Of a stretch of DNA of 64,000 nucleotides, positions 35,901 to 44,035 are shown in pieces. How positions within the stretch are numbered: position 1 is the stretch's first letter; each line of letters starts with the position of its first letter. Origin of the DNA: Haliclona indistincta (taxonomy: Eukaryota; Porifera; Demospongiae; Haplosclerida; Chalinidae). The notes beneath the pieces were generated by a model. The model had not been told where the DNA came from. It saw only the letters and a list, made by a program, of their open reading frames with translations, and made no database searches. Location: NCBI GenBank assembly GCA_964017065.1, contig OZ024792.1, forward strand, positions 3,591,754-3,655,753, read 5' to 3'. The position numbers and the translations under genes are program-made.

Positions 35901-36850
35901 CCTGTTACATGTGTCAGTCCAATCAGTCTAGCCCAGCAGCAGCACCTCTTCATCCATGGATTTGGCCCGACGCACCATGGAGACGAATACACATTGATTT
36001 TGCGGGACCCTTCTTAGGACACATGTTCTTCGTAGTCGTGGATGCCCATTCAAAGTGGCCCGAAGTAGTAACAATGAAGTCAACAACTGCTGAGAAGACA
36101 ATTGAAGTCATGAGAGCTCTGATAGCACACCATGGAATTCCTGAACAAGTAGTATCAGACAACGGACCACAATTCACTTCAGATGAGTTCAAGCAATTTA
36201 TGGAAAGGAATCGAATCAAGCACATACTTTCCGCACCTTACCATCCTGCTTCCAATGGACTTGCAGAGAGGTTCATTCAGACTTTGAAACGAGCGCTGAA
36301 AGCCAGTGACAAATCGAAAAGATCTATTCATCATCGTCTGGCAGAATTCTTGTTTGAATACAGAGCAACGCAACATAGCACTACAGGTGTATCACCAGCA
36401 GAGTTATTTCTGAAGCGCAAGCTAAGGACTCGTTTTGACTTGATGCATCCTGATCCCAAGAAGCAAGTGATGTCGAAACAAGCTAGTCAGAAACTTCACC
36501 ACGACACTCATGTTAAGGCTCGTGCTTTTACACCTGGAACTCGTGTGTTAGCTAGACTCTATATTGGTTCTGACAAGTGGATACCTGGAACTGTTATACA
36601 GCAATTGGGTCCAGTAACCTACACTGTTCAGATCTCCAATGGACGAATCGTCAAGCGACATGTCAATCAACTTCAACCCCTTCATGGAAATCAAGAGTCA
36701 TCGGACACAACTGAATCGGACACTGTGTTAGACAACCAATGCTATCCTACTGTTGAACCTGTCCCTGAACCACCAGGTCCAAACGAACCTGAACGTCGAT
36801 ATCCTCTGAGGAATCGCCATCCACCTCTTCGATTTCAACCTACTTCCTAA
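32951..36850 (+). CDS. gag-pol: Gag-Pol polyprotein of the Ty3/gypsy element
   Basis: A single 1299-residue frame encodes capsid-type Gag and the whole replication machinery. Gag (about 1-205) is followed by two CCHC zinc knuckles (208-221 and 228-241) that bind RNA. The aspartic protease has DTGA at 303-306. The reverse transcriptase, about 440-640, has YIDD at 583-586. RNase H follows, with Asp732 in LAADAS and the IEKEAL motif at about 771-776. Integrase has an HHCC zinc site (His952, His955, Cys985, Cys988) and a DD35E core (Asp1016, Asp1070, Glu1106). A GPVTY motif at 1220-1224 resembles the GPY/F module. Gag and Pol share one frame with no shift, so protein ratio must be set some other way, perhaps by proteolysis. 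The ATG is the first after the primer-binding site, in a fair context (GCTATGG), with only a 10-base spacer. All catalytic residues examined are present, so the protein is probably functional. No chromodomain is recognised. Confidence 0.96.
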   Translation: MAAVYGKLQEFQPESESIKAYLERVTLYFKANTIDDDKKVPILLSSIGSSTYATLSDLLAPDTPGTKSFEEISTKLNDHFLPKRSTIAERFQFHKRNQEVGESVAEYDAALRKLAVNCKFGTVLQETLRDRFVCGLRHEAIQRRLLSETALTYAKAIETARAMEAADQDTRAFKRPDLSVHKLSKGRFQKSKPQTSTTKHNRDQQQPCYRCGRSNHGSSECKFKDAQCHACGKTGHIASVCRSKASSVSKKQKSKTHLVQNAEQSSEESSDEGFKIHNLVKRSPDPIVVQLQLNGKFLDMEVDTGAALSVISEATRRDVFPNDTLHPSNLILKTYTNERMEVTGTLNMRVRYGNQKQKLVLVVVAGDGPSLLGRNWLKYLRLDWSNIFAVRAARISLVDDLLEKHKPLFSDELGSVKPFTASLQIQSDATPRFFKPRPVPYAIKEAVSQEISRLEEQGIISPVSHSQWAAPIVVVPKKDGRFRLCGDYKVTVNQAMNVEEYPLPTPEELFSTLSGGKIFSKLDLSQAYLQIPVDESSKPYLTVNTQRGLYVYNRLPFGVASAPAIFQRIMDTVLQGIDGVACYIDDILVSSPDEESHRRSLQEVFTRLENHGFRLKRSKCEFLLTSIEYLGHRVDEHGIHPLSSKVEAIVNAPAPENVQQLRSFLGLVNYYGKFIPNLASRLHPLNALLSARQKWNWSKECTRAFEDVKEQIVSAGVLTHYNPKLPITLAADASAYGVGAVISHVLPDGSEHPIAFASRTLTTSERNYAQIEKEALSLIFGIKKFHRFLYGRKFLLITDHKPLVAILGPKKGIPSLAAARLQRWAVILSAYNYDIKYKSTDDHGNADGLSRLPLPQTSPTCDTNNAISTFNIGQVQALPVTFQEIQQATRRDASLSKVLQYVQQGWPGQVDRELQTFFDRQTELSTENDCLLWGIRVVVPESLQRRVLDSLHANHSGITRMKATARSHFWWKGLDGDIESMGKSCYMCQSNQSSPAAAPLHPWIWPDAPWRRIHIDFAGPFLGHMFFVVVDAHSKWPEVVTMKSTTAEKTIEVMRALIAHHGIPEQVVSDNGPQFTSDEFKQFMERNRIKHILSAPYHPASNGLAERFIQTLKRALKASDKSKRSIHHRLAEFLFEYRATQHSTTGVSPAELFLKRKLRTRFDLMHPDPKKQVMSKQASQKLHHDTHVKARAFTPGTRVLARLYIGSDKWIPGTVIQQLGPVTYTVQISNGRIVKRHVNQLQPLHGNQESSDTTESDTVLDNQCYPTVEPVPEPPGPNEPERRYPLRNRHPPLRFQPTS

Positions 36851-36853
36851 CTT

Positions 36854-36866
36854 AAGGGGAAGGAGA
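36854..36866 (+). other. Polypurine tract
   Basis: AAGGGGAAGGAGA, thirteen purines directly against the 3' LTR and three bases after the gag-pol stop. It is the RNase H-resistant primer for plus-strand DNA synthesis in this element class. Confidence 0.9.
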
Positions 36867-37112
36867 TGTGGTGACTCTGTTAATGTGACTCTGTTATTTG
36901 TGTTGATTAGTTGTGTTTTGTAATATCTCTCATGAGAACAGTCTTTGTGTTAATTTATGTCTAATGTGTAGAATGCTGACTGTCTGTCTGTCTGTTCATT
37001 TCACACTGTTCTCCCTATTTAAGCCCTGGTAGTTTTTGTACATTTTTAGTTCAGTTCTTGGTTTGTACTTGCATTGTTGAGTTAATACAAATATTTTAAG
37101 TACGATATCACA
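36867..37112 (+). repeat. 3' LTR (246 bp)
   Basis: Same length and, by eye, same sequence as the 5' LTR. It supplies the polyadenylation region for the element's RNA. No classical AATAAA is present, only the weaker AATACA near its end. Confidence 0.96.
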
Positions 37113-37117
37113 GTGCA
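37113..37117. repeat. Target-site duplication, right copy (GTGCA)
   Basis: Second copy of the 5-bp GTGCA at 32,670-32,674. Satellite resumes from here with CACTTGGGG. Confidence 0.96.
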
Positions 37118-40100
37118 CACTTGGGGTTTTGTTTATTCGCGGTGGGACCCCAGTAATGCATCGTTGGGGTTGTGTGAATTCGCAGTGGGACCCCAGTGGT
37201 GCACCCTTGGGGTTTTGTGAATTCGCGGTGGGACCCCAGTGGTGCACCCTTGGGGTTTTTAAATTCGCAGTGGTACCCCAGTGGTGCACTCTTGGGGTTT
37301 TGTGAATTCGCAGTGGGACCCCAGTGGTGCACCCTTGGGGTTTTGTGAATTCGCGGTGGGACCCCAGTGGTGCACCCATGGGGTTTTGGATATTCGCAGT
37401 GGGACCCCAGCGGTGTACCCTTGGGGTTTTGTGAATTCGCAGTGGGACCCCAGTGGTGCACCCATGGGGTTTTGTGAATTCGCGGTGGGACCACAGTGGT
37501 GCACCCTTGGGGTTTTTTAATTCGCAGTGGTACCCCAGTGGTGCACTCTTGGGGTTTTGTGAATTCGCAGTGGGACCCCAGTTGTGCACCCTTGGGGTTT
37601 TGGAAATTCGCAGTGGGACCCCAGTGGTGCACCCTTGGGGTTTTGTGAATTCGCGGTGGGACCCCAGTGGTGCACCCTTGGGGTTTTTAAATTCGCAGTG
37701 GTACCCCAGTGGAGCACTCTTGGGGTTTTGTGAATTCGCAGTGGGACCCCAGTTGTGCACCCTTGGGGTTTTGGAAATTCGCAGTCCGACCCCAGTGGTG
37801 CACCCTTGGGGTTTTGTGAATTCGCGGTTGGACTCCAGTGGTGCACCCTTGGGGTTTTTAAATTCGCAGTGGTACCCCAGTGGTGCACTCTTGGGGTTTT
37901 GTGAATTCGCAGTGGGACCCCAGTGGTGCACCCTTGGGGTTTATTTATTCGCGGTGGGACCCCAGTAGTGCACCGTTGGGGTTTTGTGAATTCGCAGTCA
38001 GACCCCAGTGGTGCACACTTGGGGTTTTGTTTATTCGCGGTGGGACCCCAGTAGTGCATCGTTGGGGTTTGTGAATTCGCAGTGGGACCCCAGTGGTGCA
38101 CCCATGGGGTTTTGTGAATTCGCGGTGGGACCCCAGTGGTGCACCCTTGGGGTTTTTAAATTCGCAGTGGTACCCCAGTGGTGCACTCTTGGGGTTTTGT
38201 GAATTCGCAGTGTGACCCTAGTTGTGCACCCTTGGGGTTTTGGAAATTCGCAGTGGGACCCCAGTGGTGCACCCTTGGGGTTTTGTGAATTCGCAGTGGG
38301 ACCCCAGTGGTGCACCCTTCGGGTTTTGTGCATTCGCGATGGGAACCCAGTGGTGCACACTTGGGCTTTTGTTTATTCGCGGTGGGACCCCAGTAGTGCA
38401 TCGTTGGGGTTGTGTGAATTCGCAGTGGGACCCCAGTGGTGCACCCTTGGGGTTTTGTGAATTCGCGGTGGGACCCCAGTGGTGCACCCTTGGGGTTTTT
38501 AAATTCGCAGTGGTACCCCAGTGGTGCACTCTTGGGGTTTTGTGTATTCGCAGTGGGACCCCAGTGGTGCACCCTTGGGGTTTTGTGAATTCGCGGTGGG
38601 ACCCCAGTGGTGCACCCATGGGGTTTTGGATATTCGCAGTGGGACCCCAGCGGTGTACCCTTGGGGTTTTGTGAATTCGCAGTGGGACCCCAGTGGTGCA
38701 CCCATGGGGTTTTGTGAATTCGCGGTGGGACCCCAGTGGTGCACCCTTGGGGTTTTTAAATTCGCAGTGGTACCCCAGTGGTGCACTCTTGGGGGTTTGT
38801 GAATTCGCAGTGGGACCCCAGTTGTGCACCTTTGGGGTTTTGGAAATTCGCAGTGGGACCCCAGTGGTGCACCCTTGGGGTTTTGTGAATTCGCGGTGGG
38901 ACCCCAGTGGTGCACCCTTGGGGTTTTTAAATTCGCAGTGGTACCCCAGTGGAGCACTCTTGGGGTTTTGTGAATTCGCAGTGGGACCCCAGTTGTGCAC
39001 CCTTGGGGTTTTGGAAATTCGCAGTCCGACCCCAGTGGTGCACCCTTGGGGTTTTGTGATTTCGCGGTGGGACTCCAGTGGTGCACCCTTGGGATTTTTA
39101 AATTCGCAGTGGTACCCCAGTGGTGCACTCTTGGGGTTTTGTGAATTCGCAGTGGGACCCCAGTGGTGCACCCTTGGGGTTTTTAAATTCGCAGTGGTAC
39201 CCCAGTGGTGCACTCTTGGGGTTTTGTGAATTCGCAGTGGGACCCCAGTGGTGCACCCTTGGGGTTTTGTGAATTCGCGGTGGGACCCCATTGGTGCACC
39301 CATGGGGTTTTGGAAGTTCGCAGTGGGACCCCAGCGGTACAACCTTGGGGTTTTGTGAATTCGCAGTGGGACCTCAGTGGTGCACCCTTGGGGTTTTGTG
39401 AATTCGCGGTATGACCCCAATGGTGCACCCTTGGGGTTTTGTGAATTCCCGGTTGGACCCAAATGGTGCACCCTTGGGGTTTTGTGAATTCGCGTTGAGA
39501 CCCCAATGGTGCACCTTTGGGGTTATGTGAATTCGCGGTGTGATTCCAGTAGTGCACCCTTGGGGTTTTGTTAATTCACAGTTGGACCCCAGTGGTGCAC
39601 CCTTGGGGTTTTCTTTATTCGCGGTGGGACCCCGGTAGTGCACCCTTGGGGTTTTGTAAATTCGCAGTCCGACCCCAGTGGTGCACCCTCGGGGTTTTGT
39701 TTATTCGCTGTGTGACCCCAATAGTGCACCCTTGGGGTTTATTGAATTCGAGGTGGGACCCCAATGGTGAAACCTTAGGGTTTTATGAATTCGCGGTGGC
39801 GCCCAAATGGTGCACCCTTGGGTTTTGTGAATTTGCAGTGGGACCACAGTGGTGCACCCTTGGGGTTTCGCGGTGGGACCCCAGTGGTGCACCAATGGGG
39901 TTTTGGAAGTTCGCAGTGGGACCCCAGCGGTGCACCCTTGGGGTTTTGTGAATTCGCGGTGGGACCCCAGTGGTGCACCCTTGGGGTTTTTAAATTCGCT
40001 GTGGTACCCCAGTGGTGCACTCTTGGGGTTTTGTGAATTCACAGTGGGACCCCAGTTGTGCACCCTTGGGGTTCAGGAAATTCGCTGTGGAACCCCAGTG

Positions 40101-40635
40101 GTGCACCCTTGGGGTTTTGTGAATTCGCAGTGGGACCCCAGTGGTGCACCCTTCGGGTCTTGTGCATTCGCGATGGGACCCCAGTGGTGCACCCTTGGGG
40201 TTTGTTTATTCGCGGTGGGACCCCAGTAGTGCACCGTTGGGGTTTTGTGAATTCGCAGTCCGACCCCAGTGGTGCACACTTGGGGTTTTGTTTATTCGCG
40301 GTGGGACCCCAGTAGTGCATCGTTGGGGTTTTGTGAATTCGCAGTGGGACCCCAGTGGTGCACCCTTGGGGTTTTGTGAATTCGCGGTGGGACCCCAGTG
40401 GTGCACCCTTGGGGTTTTTTAATTCGCAGTGGTACCCCAGTGGTGCACTCTTGGGGTTTTGTGAATTCGCAATGGGACCCCAGTGGTGCACCCTTGGGGT
40501 TTTGTGAATTCGCGGTGGGACCCAAGTGGTGCACCAATGGGGTTTTGGAAATTCGCAGTGGGACCCCAGCGGTACAACCTTGGGGTTTTGTGAATTCGCA
40601 GTGGGACCCCAGTGGTGCACCCTTGGGGTTTTGTG

Positions 40636-41315
40636 AATTCGCGGTATGACCCCAATGGTGCACCCTTGGGGTTTTGCGAATTCCCGGTTGGACACAAATG
40701 GTGCACCCTTGGGGTATTGTGAATTCACGTTGGGACCCCAATGGTGCACCCTTGGGGTTTTGTGAATTCGCGGTGTGATTCCAGTAGTGCACCCTTGTGG
40801 TTTTGTTAATTCGCGGTGGGACCCCGGTAGTGCACCCTTGGGGTTTGGTAAATTCGCAGTCCGACCCCAGTGGTGCACCCTCGGGGTTTTGGGTATTCGC
40901 TGTGGGACCCAAATAGTGCACCCTTGGGGTTTATTGAATTCGCGGTGGGACCCCAATGGTGCACCCTTGCAGTATTGAGAATTCGCGGTGGGACCCCAAT
41001 GGTGCACCCTTGGGGTTTTGTGAATTCGCGGTCGGACCCCAATGGTGCACCCTTGGTGGTTTTGTGAATTCGCGGTGGGACCCCAATGGTGAAACCTTAG
41101 GGTTTTATGAATTCGCGGTGGCACCCAAATGGTGCACCCTTGGGTTTTGTGAATTTGCAGTGGGACCACAGTGGTGCACCCTTGGGGTTTCGCGGTGGGA
41201 CCCCAGTGGTGCACCCATGGGGTTTTGGAAATTCACAGTGGGACCCCAGCGGTGCACCCTTGGGGTTTTGTGAATTCGCAGTGGGACCCCAGTGGTGCAC
41301 CCTTGGGTTTTTAAA
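40636..41315 (+). repeat. Duplicated block in the right part of the array, copy 1
   Basis: From GCGGTATGACCCC the monomer order recurs at a constant offset of 1,365 bp (about 42,000-42,680), with several point differences. It is an older duplication than those in the core. Edges are approximate. Confidence 0.75.
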
Positions 41316-41999
41316 TTCGCAGTGGTACGCCAGTGGTGCACTCTTGGGGTTTTGTGAATTCGCAGTGGGACCCCAGTTGTGCACCCATGGGGTTTTGGAA
41401 ATTCGCAGTGGGACCCCAGTGGTGCACCCTTGGGGTTTTGTGAATTCGCAGTGGGACCCCAGTTGTGCACCCTTCGGGTTTTGTGCATTCGCGATGGGAC
41501 CCCAGTGGTGCACCCTTGGGGTTTGTTTATTGGCGGTGGGACCCCAGATGTGCACCGTTGGGGTTTTGTGAATTCGCAGTCCGACCCCAGTGGTGCACAC
41601 TTGGGGTTTTTGTTTATTCGCGGTGGGACCCCAGTAGTGCATCGTTGGGGTTTTGTGAATTCGCAGTGGGACCCCAGTGGTGCACCCTTGGGGTTTTGTG
41701 AATTCGCGGTGGGACCCCAGTGGTGCACCCTTGGGGTTTTTAAATTCGCAGTGGGAACCCCAGTGGTGCACACTTGGGGTTTTGTGAATTCGCGGTGGGA
41801 CCCCAATGGAGCACCCTTGGGGTTTTTAAATTCGCAGTGGTACCCCAGTGGTGCACTCTTGGGGTTTTGTGAATTCGCAGTGGGACCCCAGTGGTGCACC
41901 CTTGGGGTTTTGTGAATTCGCGGTGGGACCCAAGTGGTGCACCCATGGGGTTTTGGAAATTCGCAGTGGGACCCCAGCGGTACAACCTTGGGGTTTTGT

Positions 42000-42680
42000 G
42001 AATTCGCGGTATGACCCCAATGGTGCACCCTTGGGGTTTTGTGAATTCCCGGTTGGACCCAAGTGGTGCACCCTTGGGGTATTGTGAATTCGCGTTGGGA
42101 CCCCAATGGTGAACCCTTGGGGTTTTGTGAATTCGCGGTGTGATTCCAGTAGTGCACCCTTGGGGTTTTGTTAATTCGCGGTGGGACCCCGGTAGTGCAC
42201 CCTTGGGGTTTTGTAAATTCGCAGTCCGACCCCAGTGGTGCACCCTCGGGGTTTAGGGTATTCGCTGTGGGACCCCAATAGTGCACCCTTGGGGTTTATT
42301 GAATTCGCGGTGGGACCCCAATGGTGCACCCTTGCAGTATTGAGAATTCGTGGTTGGACCCCAATGGTGCACCCTTGGGGTTTTGTGAATTCGCGGTCGG
42401 ACCCCAATGGTGCACCATTGGTGGTTTTGTGAATTCGCGGTGGGACCCCAATGGTGAAACCTTAGGGTTTTATGAATTCGCGGTGGCACCCAAATGGTGC
42501 ACTCTTGGGTTTTGTGAATTTGCAGTGGGACTACAGTGGTGCACCCTTGGGGTTTCGCGGTGGGACCCCAGTGGCGCACCCATGGGGTTTTGGAAATTCG
42601 CAGTGGGACCCCAGCGGTGCACCCTTGGGGTTTTGTGAATTCGCAGTGGGACCCCAGTGGTGCACCCTTGGGGTTTTGTG
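42000..42680 (+). repeat. Duplicated block in the right part of the array, copy 2
   Basis: Second copy of 40,636-41,315, sharing the unusual monomers TTGCAGTATTGAGAATTC and GGTGGTTTTGTG. Confidence 0.75.
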
Positions 42681-42789
42681 AATTCGCGGTCGGACCCCAG
42701 TGGTGCACCCATGGGACCCCAGTGGTGCACCCTTGGAGTTTTGTGAATTTGAGGTGGGACAACAATAGTGCTCCCTAGGGGTTTTGTGA

Positions 42790-43835
42790 ATCGCAAAAGA
42801 CGCAAGCCCTTTTGGGGACCAAGGGGCTTACAAGTCGCAAAAGTCGCAAGCCCTTTTGGGGACCAAGGGGCTTACAAGTCGCAAAAGTCGAAAGCCCTTT
42901 GAAGGACCAAGGGGCTTACAAGTCGCAAAAGACACAAGCCCTTTGGGGACCAAAGGGCTTAAAAGTCGCAAAAGTCGCAAAATACGCAATCCCTTTGGGG
43001 AACCAAGGGGCTTACAAGTCGCAAAAGTCGCAAGCCCTTTAGGGGACCAAGGGGCTTACAAGTCGCAAAAGTCGCAAGCCCTTTAGGGGACCAAGGGGCT
43101 TACAAGTCGCAAAAGTCGCAAGCCTTTGGGGGACCAATGGGCTTAAAAGTCGCAAAGGTCGCAAGCCCTTTGGAGGACCATGGGCTTAAAAGTCGCAAAA
43201 GTCGCAAGCCCTTTGAAGGACCAAGGGGCTTACAAGTCGCAGAAGTCGCAAAAGTCGCAAGCCCTTTGGGGGTTTGTCCCCCAAAGGGATTGCGACTTTT
43301 GCGCAAAAGTCGCAAGCCATTTGGGAAACCAAGGGCTTAAAAGGGCTTGCGACATTTGCGACTTGTAACTCCCTTGCGATTTTTGCGACTTTTAAGCCCT
43401 TTGGTCCCCCAAAGGGCTTGCGACTTTTGCGACTTGTAAGCCCCTTGGTACCCCAAATGGCTAGCGACTTTTGCGACTTGTAAGCCCCTTTGTCCCGAAA
43501 AGATCTTGCGACTTTTGCGACTTGTAAGCCACTTTGTCCCCCAAAGGGCTTGCGACTTTTGCGACTTGAAACCCCTTGGTCCCCCAAAGGCTTGCGAATT
43601 TTGCGACTTGTAAGCCACTTGGTACCCCAAATGGCTTGCGACTTTTGCTACTTGTAAGCCCCTTTGTCCCCAAAAGATCTTGCGACTTTCTCGACTTGTA
43701 AGCCTCTTTGTCCCCCAAAGGGCTTGCGACGTCTGCGACTTGTAAGCCCTTGGTCCTTCAAAGGGCTTGCGACATTTGCGACTTGTAAGGTCCCTTGGTC
43801 CCCCAAAGGGCTTGCGTCTTTTGCGATTTTTGCGG
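42790..43835. repeat. Family B satellite (43-44 bp), with inversions
   Basis: A different tandem repeat. The unit reads GCTTACAAGTCGC, AAAAGTCGCAAGCCC, TTTGGGGGACCAAGGG, so GTCGCAA occurs twice per unit. It runs + from 42,790 to about 43,272, - for about 25 bases, + to about 43,340, then - up to the gap. The flips are marked by a hairpin (43,262-43,288) and a perfect 26-bp palindrome (43,290-43,315). The + strand of the unit has no stop codon in any frame. No gene is visible. Confidence 0.92.
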
Positions 43836-44035
43836 NNNNNNNNNNNNNNNNNNNNNNNNNNNNNNNNNNNNNNNNNNNNNNNNNNNNNNNNNNNNNNNNN
43901 NNNNNNNNNNNNNNNNNNNNNNNNNNNNNNNNNNNNNNNNNNNNNNNNNNNNNNNNNNNNNNNNNNNNNNNNNNNNNNNNNNNNNNNNNNNNNNNNNNNN
44001 NNNNNNNNNNNNNNNNNNNNNNNNNNNNNNNNNNN
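43836..44035. other. Assembly gap (200 N)
   Basis: Exactly 200 N, separating family B in - orientation from family A in + orientation. True size is unknown. Confidence 0.99.

Larger units (their letters stand above)
32675..37112 (+). mobile_element. Complete Ty3/gypsy LTR retrotransposon inserted in the satellite
   Basis: A 4,438-bp element with TG...CA termini, two 246-bp LTRs that look identical by eye, a 5-bp target duplication, a primer-binding site, one open gag-pol frame and a polypurine tract. The pol order protease, reverse transcriptase, RNase H, integrase defines Ty3/gypsy (Metaviridae) and excludes Ty1/copia. There is no envelope gene and no recognisable chromodomain. LTR identity and the undamaged frame indicate recent insertion. 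The pre-insertion site is an ordinary family A monomer. Clade within Ty3/gypsy is not assigned; the Gag-Pol resembles the widespread invertebrate type often annotated K02A2.6-like (recalled, not searched). Confidence 0.96.
37113..42789 (+). repeat. Family A satellite right of the retrotransposon
   Basis: It continues the left array. To about 39,260 the monomers are the homogenised CAGTGGTGCAC type in the same order as around 27.0-28.2 kb. After that, variable CAATGGTGCAC monomers mix in, marking the approach to the array edge. It ends in TGCTCCCTAGGGGTTTTGTGAA, where family B begins. No gene is visible. Confidence 0.93.

Noticed and set aside
32951..36850. Several 60-120-codon frames antisense or out of frame inside gag-pol (for example 33,628-33,993 on the - strand)
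   Set aside because: They overlap well-conserved pol domains in other frames, lack any recognisable domain and are of the length expected by chance.
32675..37112. Possibility that the element is an endogenous retrovirus with an envelope gene
   Set aside because: The gag-pol stop is three bases before the polypurine tract and the 3' LTR, leaving no room for an envelope gene. The pol order fits Ty3/gypsy.
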